Source: an uncultured Clostridia bacterium (lineage in GTDB: Bacteria > Bacillota > Clostridia > TANB77 > CAG-508). Taken from it: 53,117 bases of DNA. The stretch lies in NCBI GenBank assembly GCA_944393485.1, contig CALYAJ010000003.1, positions 1 through 53,117 of the forward strand, read 5' to 3'. Position numbers and translations under genes: made by a program. Positions within the stretch are counted from its first letter, which is position 1; every line of letters starts with the position of its first letter. Positions 1 to 8,367 of the stretch are shown one piece after another. The notes beneath the pieces are model-generated. The model was not told where the DNA came from. It was given only the letters and a program-made list of their open reading frames with translations, and made no database searches.

Positions 1-39
1 TTGTAATTCAAAAAATCGGAATAATATGAGAATCGGAAT

Positions 40-75
40 AATCTATATTATTCGGATATCCGAATAATATAGATT
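40..75. repeat. 36-bp perfect palindrome at the broken end of a nuclease gene
   Basis: The two 18-base arms are exact reverse complements with no loop (centre GGAT/ATCC). A 12-base direct repeat, AATCGGAATAAT, occurs at 14-25 and 31-42 and partly overlaps the left arm. The right arm runs into the reading frame of the DUF1016 remnant, at the point where homology to that family stops. This could be a rearrangement scar, a fold-back produced during replication or assembly, or a protein-binding site. The sequence alone does not decide between them. Confidence 0.75.
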
Positions 76-395
76 TATTATTTTATAATAGAGCATTGAG
101 TTGCTTAGTAGCATTTGAATTAAAAATAGATAAGTTTCGTCCCGAATTTATTTCAAAAATGGATTTTTATTTAGAAACATTAGATAGACAAGAGAAAAAA
201 GAAAATGAAAATCTAAGCGTTGGAGTAATATTATGTGCAAGTAAAGATGAGCAAGTGGTTGAATATGCAATGAGTAGGAGTATGTCGCCTACAATGGTAT
301 CTCAATATACTTTAAAATTAATTGATAAAAAATTATTAGAAGAAAAACTTAAAGAAATTAATGATATTGTAGAGGAAAATAATAATAAAGAGTAA
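66..395 (+). pseudogene. C-terminal remnant of a DUF1016 (YhcG-type) PDDEXK nuclease
   Basis: The frame reads IDLLFYNRALSCLVAFELK followed by a stretch with FYLETLD, SVGVILC and VEYAM, the usual C-terminal core of DUF1016/YhcG proteins. The catalytic D and E-x-K of the PDDEXK fold are present near the start of the fragment. A complete family member is roughly 330-370 residues, and only about 110 remain. An in-frame stop lies at 39-41, so the truncation is inside the window and not an edge effect. A TTG at 96 could start a 99-residue product, but it has no convincing ribosome site and would lack the catalytic Asp strand. YhcG-type proteins are often linked to restriction or phage-defence loci, and this one is probably dead. 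Confidence 0.75.
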
Positions 396-453
396 AAAAT
401 AAGCAGATTATATATTATAACCGCAAAAACGGACAAAAACTTGCGATGTGTTG

Positions 454-484
454 ATATGTACTATTATTCAAAAGATTTAAAAAG
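454..484 (+). repeat. Intergenic repeat, copy 1
   Basis: The 31 bases here match 1394-1424 at 26 positions, with the core CTATTATTC followed by an A-rich tail. Each copy lies upstream of a small membrane-anchored protein gene (starts at 645 and 1440). It may be a leftover of a local duplication or a shared regulatory site. Function is unknown. Confidence 0.5.
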
Positions 485-644
485 AAAATAGTAAAAGATA
501 TGAAAAATAGAAGAATGAAAAAATAGCAAAAATTTTAAATATAATTTGTATAGTATATCAGTTTATATATTTTAAAATAATTCCATAGAAAAAATAAATG
601 TAGTTTCTTTGTATGATGGAAGATGCAATGGAGGAAAAATATAT

Positions 645-1307
645 ATGAAAAAGAAAAAAATAAAATTATGGAAAAAAATATTAATAGTTATAAGTATAAT
701 ATTGTTAATATTTATAATAATTAATGTGAGAAAAATTTTTATTATATCATCCTTAAATAAAAAAATTGCAAAATACGAAGAGTGTCAAAATTGTTATTAT
801 TTAATGAATCAAACAACACTGAATAAAAAAGATAATAAAATTATTGAAATGTATAAAAAGGATAATGTAGTAAAATATATAACAAGATTTGGTAAAATTA
901 TAACGACTGAATTTGTATATCCAAACGAACGTAAAACTTATGTGCAAATACCAGGAAGAAAGGAAATGAGTTTGCAAGAAACAGAGCAAGACCAAAGAGT
1001 TATTCCAAATTTTTTAGAAGGTTTGGATAAAATATCACTAGAAACAATAACTGATTATATAAGAATAAAAATAATTACTGAAAAGCTAGACGGTAAAGAT
1101 TGTTATGTAATATATAATAGCGATGCAAAAGTATATTTTGATAAAGATAGTGGATTAGTAATTAAAGTAGAACTGTTTTTCGATGATGAAACATATACAA
1201 TAACATACGAATATAATTTTAACGAAGTCACAGATAAAGATATGGAAGAACCAGACGCTTCTGATTATAATGTAATATCATCTGGGAATTTGATAAGTAT
1301 TTACTAA
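645..1307 (+). CDS. Membrane-anchored extracytoplasmic protein of unknown function (LolA-like look)
   Basis: The product has 220 residues. The ATG at 645 was chosen because GGAGG lies at 630-634, while the longer frame from 609 has no ribosome site. A lysine-rich start is followed by one membrane segment (about residues 8-28), so the rest should face the outside. The outer part is beta-strand rich, with alternating hydrophobic and charged residues and a late segment reading DCYVIYN then VYFDKDSGLV. This pattern resembles LolA/LppX-like lipoprotein-fold domains common in clostridial surface proteins. There is no lipobox, so it is an anchored protein rather than a lipoprotein. It stands alone, with large AT-rich gaps on both sides. 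The fold assignment is tentative. Confidence 0.75.
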   Translation: MKKKKIKLWKKILIVISIILLIFIIINVRKIFIISSLNKKIAKYEECQNCYYLMNQTTLNKKDNKIIEMYKKDNVVKYITRFGKIITTEFVYPNERKTYVQIPGRKEMSLQETEQDQRVIPNFLEGLDKISLETITDYIRIKIITEKLDGKDCYVIYNSDAKVYFDKDSGLVIKVELFFDDETYTITYEYNFNEVTDKDMEEPDASDYNVISSGNLISIY

Positions 1308-1393
1308 AATGAATGACATAGGATTAAGCACTTAGTAGATAACTATAAGACAAGATATAAAAAGATGATTGTTGGAACAACAGAAAACAATAT

Positions 1394-1424
1394 ATATGTG
1401 CTATTATTCGAAAGTCTAAAAAAG
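1394..1424 (+). repeat. Intergenic repeat, copy 2
   Basis: Partner of 454-484, with 26 of 31 positions identical. It ends about 15 bases before the ATG of the gene at 1440, so this copy overlaps the leader and lies just before or at the ribosome site GAGGGAG. Copy 1 is about 160 bases from its gene. Confidence 0.5.
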
Positions 1425-1439
1425 AGGGAGAAAAAATAA

Positions 1440-1994
1440 ATGAAAAAAGGAAAATTAATATTAATAATTATAAGTATAGTCATAATTTTAGTAGTTTTAA
1501 TAATATGTAGATATATCTTTTTAAATAGTGGCTGGAAAAAAATAAATATAGAAAATTATGAATATAATGAATCTACAACAGTCGAATTGGATTTAGATGG
1601 AGATAATATAAAAGAAAAGGTCGGTATAAATGAAACAGGTAAATACATTTCTATTAATGATAAAGATTATATTGTTAATAAATATTTGAATGATGATGAT
1701 ACAACAGGTTTAAAAGATTATAATGTAAATCAATATTATATTGTGGATTTAAATGGTGATGGGATATTAGAGATTATACATAGGACATATTCAGATATGA
1801 TTTCACCAAGTACTAGTAAGTATACAATATATAATTACACAAATAACAAGTTGAAGGAAATAGGTAATATATCAATAATTGGAAGTATTCCAAATGAAAT
1901 ATATGTTAAGAAAAATAAAATAAAATTTGAATATGGGCCATATGAATCTCCAGAAGATTTTACTGAAGAAGTTATATATAAATTAGATATATAA
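1440..1994 (+). CDS. Membrane-anchored protein with Asp-rich (FG-GAP/VCBS-like) calcium-type loops
   Basis: The product has 184 residues, with GAGGGAG about ten bases before the ATG. One N-terminal membrane segment (about residues 5-24) anchors it. The outer part carries two acidic loops, VELDLDGDNIKE and YYIVDLNGDGILEI, typical of FG-GAP/VCBS beta-propeller repeats that bind calcium. Two such loops are too few for a complete propeller, so it may be a minimal or degenerate form. It lies between unrelated membrane-anchored proteins with no shared operon structure. The partner or ligand cannot be guessed from sequence. Confidence 0.75.
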   Translation: MKKGKLILIIISIVIILVVLIICRYIFLNSGWKKINIENYEYNESTTVELDLDGDNIKEKVGINETGKYISINDKDYIVNKYLNDDDTTGLKDYNVNQYYIVDLNGDGILEIIHRTYSDMISPSTSKYTIYNYTNNKLKEIGNISIIGSIPNEIYVKKNKIKFEYGPYESPEDFTEEVIYKLDI

Positions 1995-2216
1995 AACTTT
2001 TAACCAGAAAAAGAATGTAAAACAAAACCATATAATTAAGCTACAATTAAGCAATAGCAAAATTACAAGAATGTTTTGTAAATACGAAAAAACAATGAAA
2101 AATTTAAATTTAATTTCCAAAATAAAGAATATTATATTTAAAAAATATAAGTTATGAAAAAAAGAAAAGAATAATTAAACAAGAATTTTGAAAAAAAGAA
2201 TAAGGGGAAATGCTAT

Positions 2217-3341
2217 ATGGTTATATATTATATAACAATTTTTGGAAGAATACTGATACTAATTTTTTTAGGATTACTTATTTTGATTGGAGCTATCATA
2301 TGTTTAGTAAGTATTATTAAAGCCAAAAAACAAAAAAAGAAAATTAATAAAATTAGTACTTTAATTGGATGTGTTTTGATAATATTACCACTAGTTTTTA
2401 TACCATCGATATATGATTGGAAAAATGAAATATCTCAAGATGATAATACTAGTGATTATAACAATTTAGTTGAAAAATGGAGTAACAGCTATACTTCTTG
2501 GAATACTGCTAATGATGATGTAATACAATATTTACTAAATGGTATAGAAAGTCGTGATGTTGAAGTAATTTCTAATATGTTTTCAGAGGAAACTAGAAAC
2601 AAATCGAATTTTCAAAGTGAAGTAAATGAATTTTTAGAAAATGTACCAGAAAATTTTAATGAGTATACTTATAATAAAATAACTTCATCGCAACCAGGCT
2701 CTTATTCAAAAGGAACATCAACAAGAGAATTGAATAGTAGTTATATATTTCAAAAAGATAATAAAGTAATTTACTTATCTTATTCAGGATATATTGAAAA
2801 TGATAGTGAAAAAGCTAAAATAGGATTAGAAAAATTATATTTACAATCAGCAGAAGCAAAAATACTAGAAAGAGAAGAGGAAAATGATATACAAAGTAAA
2901 TATCATTTTATGATGCCAGATGGTAGTGAATATAGAGAGAGAACAACTACAGATAATAAAGAGAAATATGTTATTAAGGATAATCAAATTCTTGTTTGCT
3001 ATATAGATGTTGATGAAGAATTTGAGTTTAAAATTATAAAAAATTATTATCCATATAGATTTAATTCTTACGATAGAAGTATAACTAAAGATGAATTAAT
3101 TAATGCATATGAGCAATCAAGAAAAGTAGAAGATATAGTTTCTTTATTAGGTGATCCGAATGCAATTTCTTATTCTCGTACAGTAAAGAATATTCTTTAT
3201 GAAGTAAAAGATATGGATACTACCATATATGCATTTATAGACTATGATGTTTATTATAGATTAGGAAGTTGTAGTTTTTATACTCAAGATGGCAAATATA
3301 TAGAAACTATTAAAAGTTCACAAATGGAAGATGAAGGATGA
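2217..3341 (+). CDS. Two-TM membrane protein with a DUF5104-like extracellular domain
   Basis: The product has 374 residues. The ATG at 2217 follows AAGGGGA by about 8 bases. Two membrane segments (about residues 8-33 and 45-66) are separated by a short basic cytoplasmic loop. Residues about 95-200 look like the DUF5104 type (a helix ending in RDVEVISNMFSEE, then alternating strands ending in GYIEND). The C-terminal 80 residues contain DIVSLLGDPN followed by strands, similar to the SmpA/OmlA-type fold. Both domain guesses rest on pattern only. There is no operon partner, since spacers of about 120-220 bases flank it. Confidence 0.7.
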   Translation: MVIYYITIFGRILILIFLGLLILIGAIICLVSIIKAKKQKKKINKISTLIGCVLIILPLVFIPSIYDWKNEISQDDNTSDYNNLVEKWSNSYTSWNTANDDVIQYLLNGIESRDVEVISNMFSEETRNKSNFQSEVNEFLENVPENFNEYTYNKITSSQPGSYSKGTSTRELNSSYIFQKDNKVIYLSYSGYIENDSEKAKIGLEKLYLQSAEAKILEREEENDIQSKYHFMMPDGSEYRERTTTDNKEKYVIKDNQILVCYIDVDEEFEFKIIKNYYPYRFNSYDRSITKDELINAYEQSRKVEDIVSLLGDPNAISYSRTVKNILYEVKDMDTTIYAFIDYDVYYRLGSCSFYTQDGKYIETIKSSQMEDEG

Positions 3342-3462
3342 TAAAAAGCGTGTGGTAATAATGAATAGATGATATACATTACAAAATATTTAGAAAAAGA
3401 TTGGAAAAGAATAGATTAAATAAAGTTATGTAATAAAAAAATAATAAGGTGGAAGTTTTTAT

Positions 3463-5169
3463 ATGAATAAGAAAAGAACAAATTTTTTTGTAGCAATATT
3501 AAATACTATTGCGATAATATCATTATACATATTGTACTTTACTAAAGATTTTTTAAATAAAAATATTATATCAGGTCCAGAAGGTATTAAATCAATTTAT
3601 GGTAGCATTATAATAGATGTAATTATGGGGAATATTGTATTAATACTAATACTTATATGTAGTTTAATAGGAGTACTAAATATTATTTGTGCAATACAAA
3701 ATAGAAAAAATAAAAAAATATCTTTTTGGCAATTAATATTTGGAATATATGAAATATTTATGGCTATTTTATTTTCAATAGATCCAATTATTACAGATTT
3801 AAAATTGAATATAATAATTGGATATGCAGTAATTCCAATAGTATTAGCATTAATTAATATTATATTAATAAAAAAGAATAAACCTAAACCAATTCAAATA
3901 ATATCATATATTCTAGCAATTATAATTTCAATTCTTGTTATATTAAATAGTGAAATTATATATTGGGATATAATATGTATAATTATGCAGTTTATTTACA
4001 TACATTTTCAAGAAAAAAATATTCAGGAAAGCAAAACAAGGAAAATTGTTAATATAATTTTATATTATATACTTCAAGCAATAGTTGTTATAAGTTTTAT
4101 GGCTATTATTATAGTAACAATAATAATAAGTATAGTTAATTATAATAAAATAAATAGCCAAGTTATAGAAATATTAAATAATATGGGAAATTTGACAGAA
4201 ATAACAAATGAAGAGCCATATATGGTTGTCGAAAATAATTTAAAATATGGATTTATTAATGAAAATGGTGAAGAAAAAATACCTTGCGAATATGATGGTG
4301 TATCATATTTTCATAGTACAGATATTAATAATCAAAAATATTATTTTGCACTAGCTAAAAAAGGTAATGATTATTATATAATTTCAAAAGGAAATGAACA
4401 GCTTAATATTAGTAATAATGAGTATTTTAGAAATATATCAAAATATGTAGAACAAGAAATGATAGCTAAATATAGCGACCAGGATTTGCAGCTAGTGACA
4501 GAACAATCTTATTCATTTGCTTTACAAATTTTAATAAAGCAAAAAGCAAATGTAGTGATACAATCTATGCCAGAAAAAATTTTAACTTATGAAAAAAATT
4601 TACAAAGAGATAATTCAGGATTTTATAATGATGATAATCTGTATTATAAAGCTGAAAATTATACTATGGTTATAGAATCGGTAAAAAATGATAATCCTAT
4701 ATATACTTTAAATGATGATTATTTTATAGAAACTAATCCAACATACAATATAACAATAAAGAAAAATAATGGCGAGGAAAGTTCTAGTATAGAATGCTTA
4801 CCAGGATTTAACAAATATTCAAATAATATTGAAACATTAAATGATGGTTCTATAGTATTTAAAAATCCAGATGAAGAAATTTATGGTTGGTATGATAATA
4901 ATGGAGATATGAATTATCTTCCAACTGGATATGAAATAGAAAATATAATAGATAATATAATTATTATATCTAGATATAACGAAGAAAGTATGATAACAGA
5001 ATATTATTTTATAGATCAGTCAGGACAAATATTATTAAAATCCTATGATGTTCTAGTAATATTAGAAAATACATATGTAGTACAAAATGAGAACAATAAA
5101 ATGATACTATATGGAACAGATTTAAATAAAATTTCAAATGAATATGACTTAATTGCATTTATGTCTTAA
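3463..5169 (+). CDS. Polytopic membrane protein with a WG-repeat-like C-terminal domain
   Basis: The product has 568 residues. AAGGTGG lies about 10 bases before the ATG. About seven membrane helices occupy residues 8-230, separated by short lysine/asparagine-rich loops. The remaining 330 residues are soluble and probably extracytoplasmic. Near residue 255 the segment YGFINENGEEKIPCEYDGVS matches the WG (KWG) beta-hairpin repeat, and another degenerate unit near residue 475 reads YGWYDNNGDM. WG repeats form beta-propeller-like or solenoid surfaces of mostly unknown role. It belongs to the same run of solitary surface proteins as the three genes before it. Confidence 0.7.
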   Translation: MNKKRTNFFVAILNTIAIISLYILYFTKDFLNKNIISGPEGIKSIYGSIIIDVIMGNIVLILILICSLIGVLNIICAIQNRKNKKISFWQLIFGIYEIFMAILFSIDPIITDLKLNIIIGYAVIPIVLALINIILIKKNKPKPIQIISYILAIIISILVILNSEIIYWDIICIIMQFIYIHFQEKNIQESKTRKIVNIILYYILQAIVVISFMAIIIVTIIISIVNYNKINSQVIEILNNMGNLTEITNEEPYMVVENNLKYGFINENGEEKIPCEYDGVSYFHSTDINNQKYYFALAKKGNDYYIISKGNEQLNISNNEYFRNISKYVEQEMIAKYSDQDLQLVTEQSYSFALQILIKQKANVVIQSMPEKILTYEKNLQRDNSGFYNDDNLYYKAENYTMVIESVKNDNPIYTLNDDYFIETNPTYNITIKKNNGEESSSIECLPGFNKYSNNIETLNDGSIVFKNPDEEIYGWYDNNGDMNYLPTGYEIENIIDNIIIISRYNEESMITEYYFIDQSGQILLKSYDVLVILENTYVVQNENNKMILYGTDLNKISNEYDLIAFMS

Positions 5170-5404
5170 ATTAATATGTATTAGAAGAAAAAATCTATCT
5201 AAAAAAGATTAAAAGAACAAGAGAAAAATTAGAAAAATGTACATTATTAAGATTATCACTTTCTAAAGCTATTTATGGTAAAAAAATAATAAAATTTAAA
5301 TAGAGAATGAAAGGACTTATTTAGCTTGATAAAAGTTTAATAAATGTAGCTAATCTAAAAAATAAGCAAATTCATCTAATGAAATTAATAAGAAGGAGGA
5401 TAAA

Positions 5405-6151
5405 ATGAATTTTAAAATTAATTATTATTTTGAAGATATTGAAAAAGAAGAGATATTCTTCAAATTAACAGAAGGAAAAGAAGAGGCAATGGAAATCTTT
5501 AACTCAAGTTCGAAGCTTATCGATGAGATAGAAAAATCAGGAAAACAAGAAATACATACCACTGATATAGAAGAAAATGTGAAAATAATGGGAAATGTAT
5601 ATATAGGTGAAGGTACAAAAATAGAGTCAGGTTGTATTATACAAGGTCCTGTATATATAGGAAAAGATTGTCAATTAATGTATAATTCATATGTAAGACC
5701 AGGAACAATAATGGGAAATAATTGTGTAATAGGATTTAGTACAGAGATAAAGCATACTATTATGAGAGATGGGTCAAAAGTATCAGATTTAGCATTTGTA
5801 GGAGACTCAATTATTGGTAAAAACTCAAGAATAGGATCTGGTGTAATAGTTGCAAATAGAGCATTCAGCCAATCAAATGTAATAATAAAGGATGAAAACA
5901 AAAATAAGATTGACTTAGGAAGAGAAGCAATGGGAGTTATTTTAGGTGATAATAGTAGAATAGGTGCAAATTGTACAGTAGCTCCTGGAACATTTATTGG
6001 AAAATATACTTGGGTTTATCCTCATACATGTGTACATGGATTTATTCCAGAACAGAAAAAAGTTTATGATAAACAAAATATAGTATTTGTAGAAAATGAA
6101 AGAAAAGTGTTATATAAGTCTACAGATTGGAATTATGGAAATTATAAATAA
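5405..6151 (+). CDS. Left-handed beta-helix (hexapeptide) transferase, GlmU C-domain-like
   Basis: The product has 248 residues, preceded by AAGGAGGATAAA. From about residue 60 to 215 it is built of hexapeptide turns (for example VYIGEGTKIESGCIIQGPVYIG, broken only at short loops), the signature of trimeric acyltransferases and of the C-terminal half of sugar-phosphate nucleotidyltransferases such as GlmU. There is no nucleotidyltransferase domain and no GGxGTR loop, so it is a stand-alone beta-helix. The loop with KHTIMRDGSKVSDLAFVGDS resembles the GlmU acetyltransferase active-site region. The likely role is acetyl or acyl transfer to a nucleotide sugar, but the substrate is unknown. It ends in a strong terminator and appears monocistronic. 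Confidence 0.75.
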   Translation: MNFKINYYFEDIEKEEIFFKLTEGKEEAMEIFNSSSKLIDEIEKSGKQEIHTTDIEENVKIMGNVYIGEGTKIESGCIIQGPVYIGKDCQLMYNSYVRPGTIMGNNCVIGFSTEIKHTIMRDGSKVSDLAFVGDSIIGKNSRIGSGVIVANRAFSQSNVIIKDENKNKIDLGREAMGVILGDNSRIGANCTVAPGTFIGKYTWVYPHTCVHGFIPEQKKVYDKQNIVFVENERKVLYKSTDWNYGNYK

Positions 6152-6160
6152 TAATAAACG

Positions 6161-6204
6161 ATCAAAAAAGAAGTAAAATTTAATATTTTTACTTCTTTTT
6201 TGAT
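6161..6204 (+). terminator. Rho-independent terminator, long stem
   Basis: An 18-bp perfect stem (6161-6178 with 6187-6204) closes an 8-base loop. The distal arm contains the T-run. It closes the beta-helix transferase gene and separates it from the helicase operon. Confidence 0.85.
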
Positions 6205-6233
6205 GTAATTAAAATGCAACAAAAATAATATAT

Positions 6234-6246
6234 TATTGTAACAATA
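6234..6246. promoter_or_regulatory. Short dyad upstream of the helicase operon
   Basis: TATTGT-A-ACAATA is a perfect 6-bp inverted repeat about 95 bases before the helicase start. A TATACT hexamer (6264-6269) lies 17 bases downstream, but no good -35 is seen. It is a possible operator for the three-gene unit, with weak support. Confidence 0.3.
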
Positions 6247-6341
6247 TTTTTAATAGAGTGTTATATACTTATATAAAGAGAGTTATAAGACATAATGAGA
6301 TACCTAACTGTTTTAAATATAATAAGTGAGGAAATTATAAT

Positions 6342-8360
6342 ATGGAATTAAGAGGGGAACAACCACAAGCAGATAAAAATATAGATGAATTATTTTGGGG
6401 AATTGATCCAAAAAGATTTGCTGGAATTGTAGCTACAACTGGCGGAGGAAAAACATATATTTTTTTAAGTCAATTTTTAAAATTTTTACAAAAATATGAA
6501 AATGAAAAATCTGAACCAGAACCACAAATAGAAGCTAGTCGTATAAGCAATATTCCTACATATTTTTTTGCACCACAAAATCCTATATTAGATCAAACGA
6601 AAGATAGAATTGTTGAATATGTAATTTTAGATAAATATCTAGAAATTTTTAACAATCAATATATGAATTTAATTGGTACAGAAGAGTATTTACAGACTGC
6701 TGTAGAAAAAATTTCTGATAGACTTGTAAGAAGTTCAAAAAGAAAAGGAAATAAAAAAGAAGAATTAAAGAAAAATATTAATGATATTTGTGAAAGTGTA
6801 CAATCAAATCCAGAACTTTCAGATGAAGAAAAATTAGAAGAAATAATTACTCAAATAAATTATATTATTGGAGATGATACAGCTAATATAACAAAAAGTG
6901 AATTTCCAAATCTTTTATTTAAATGTTATCAAAATAATGATGATATAGAGAAGTTGTTAGAAGAAATTTCAAATCAAGAAGAACCTGTACTTATAGTTAT
7001 AGATGAAGCTCATAGAGCAGTTACTCCAGAGAATGGAAAAAAAATAGAAGAGTTAATTAGAAAATGTAGTAATGCTAAAGTTTTGGCATTAACAGCTACA
7101 CCTGATAGATCAGATGGAATAGATGCAATGGCAAAATTAGCACAAATATGTGGATATAGTATTCCAGAAATACGAAGAGAAGCGTATTTAGCAGCAAAAT
7201 TAACATTAGTAGATGCCATAAAAAAAGATTTAATTGTAAAACCTAAAGTTGTTACTTTTGATCTTAAACTAGATGAAACACATGAATACACTGATATGAA
7301 GGCAATTGTTGAAAAATTAAAGAAAACAGTTGAAGAAAAAGAACCATCTTATAGGGAATATTTAATGAAACACGGTTCTTATTCAAATGCTGCACTAAAA
7401 AAAATTCGTGAACGTGATTCTAAGCTAATAGATTTTTATGAGGCATGTAAAATTACGGGGAAAAATGAATTTTTAAAAGAATTATTAAGTGAAGAAATAG
7501 AAGAATTATCTAAAACAGATGCTAAAGATCCTAAAATTCAAAAAAGATTAAAAGAAAATGAATCATTATTAAAATATATGATTGAAACAGAAAATGCTAG
7601 TAAAAATCAATCATCAAAAGATTTAGTGGCATTTTTTGATAGAATAGATGAAATGGATAGGCCAGGAACAGAGTTTAATAAAAAATATGTTGAATGGAAA
7701 AGAAAAAAAACAAATGAAATAATACAAAATACTACAAAAGAGCATGAATATATACTTAATAGTAAAGGAATTTGTTTTACACCTCGTAGCAATAAAAACA
7801 AGTCAAGTAAAAAAATAATAGAAGATTACAAAAAATTGATGAAAGAATATTTCCCGGTTGAAGATGAAAATCTATTAGTCACTCATTCTAACACAGGAGT
7901 AGTGCCTGAAAAAGAAGATAAGAAAAATTTAAGAAGATTTATGGCTCCTAAAAATCCAAAAGAAGGTATGTTACTTATTATTGCAATGGATAGATTTACA
8001 GAAGGAATTCATTCTGAAGGTGTTAGAATGCTTTCAATGTTTAGACAATTTGACGAAAAAAAGCAAAAAGATGAGACTGAGGAGGGGCAAGATCCTTGTA
8101 TAACTTTTTTACAACAAATAGGAAGAGGAATAACAACAAAAAAAGATGGAGAAATTGTAGATGATATTCCAATTATTTTTGATTTTGCATGTAATTTTAT
8201 GAGATTTAATCCAATGCTTGAAAATTCTTTTGAAATATCAGAAAGTCAAACGAAGTTTAAGCAAATTGCCGAAAAAGTATTAGTAACAGGAGAAAAACAA
8301 TTCCGGAATAGAAAGACTAAACAAAAATTTAAAAGTATTAGACGCATTATCAAAGAGTGA
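6342..8360 (+). CDS. SF2 DEAH-box helicase, first gene of a three-gene unit
   Basis: The product has 672 residues. The ATG follows GTGAGG by about 10 bases. Helicase motifs appear in order: a Q-like start (LRGEQPQADKN), Walker A ATTGGGKT (31-38), APQNP motif Ia (about 72), VIDEAHRAV (about 220), ALTATPD (about 248), FTPRS (about 485), FTEGIHSEGV motif V (about 556) and QQIGRGI (about 590). A charged insertion of about 150 residues, rich in Lys/Glu, lies between the two RecA lobes (about 320-470). There is no nuclease, methylase or HsdR-type domain, so this is not a type I or III restriction subunit. Its stop is 7 bases from the next start, implying co-expression with the repeat protein at 8368. 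The biological role is unknown. Confidence 0.85.
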   Translation: MELRGEQPQADKNIDELFWGIDPKRFAGIVATTGGGKTYIFLSQFLKFLQKYENEKSEPEPQIEASRISNIPTYFFAPQNPILDQTKDRIVEYVILDKYLEIFNNQYMNLIGTEEYLQTAVEKISDRLVRSSKRKGNKKEELKKNINDICESVQSNPELSDEEKLEEIITQINYIIGDDTANITKSEFPNLLFKCYQNNDDIEKLLEEISNQEEPVLIVIDEAHRAVTPENGKKIEELIRKCSNAKVLALTATPDRSDGIDAMAKLAQICGYSIPEIRREAYLAAKLTLVDAIKKDLIVKPKVVTFDLKLDETHEYTDMKAIVEKLKKTVEEKEPSYREYLMKHGSYSNAALKKIRERDSKLIDFYEACKITGKNEFLKELLSEEIEELSKTDAKDPKIQKRLKENESLLKYMIETENASKNQSSKDLVAFFDRIDEMDRPGTEFNKKYVEWKRKKTNEIIQNTTKEHEYILNSKGICFTPRSNKNKSSKKIIEDYKKLMKEYFPVEDENLLVTHSNTGVVPEKEDKKNLRRFMAPKNPKEGMLLIIAMDRFTEGIHSEGVRMLSMFRQFDEKKQKDETEEGQDPCITFLQQIGRGITTKKDGEIVDDIPIIFDFACNFMRFNPMLENSFEISESQTKFKQIAEKVLVTGEKQFRNRKTKQKFKSIRRIIKE

Positions 8361-8367
8361 TTATGAT

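Noticed and set aside
801..995. Minus-strand open frames opposite most plus-strand genes (for example 801-995, 8903-9097 and 35748-36314)
   Set aside because: They lie inside clear coding regions, lack ribosome sites and have compositions expected from antisense reading of AT-rich genes.
5170..5404. Short open frame of about 40 lysine-rich codons after the WG-repeat gene
   Set aside because: No start codon with a ribosome site and no family resemblance. Treated as plain AT-rich spacer.
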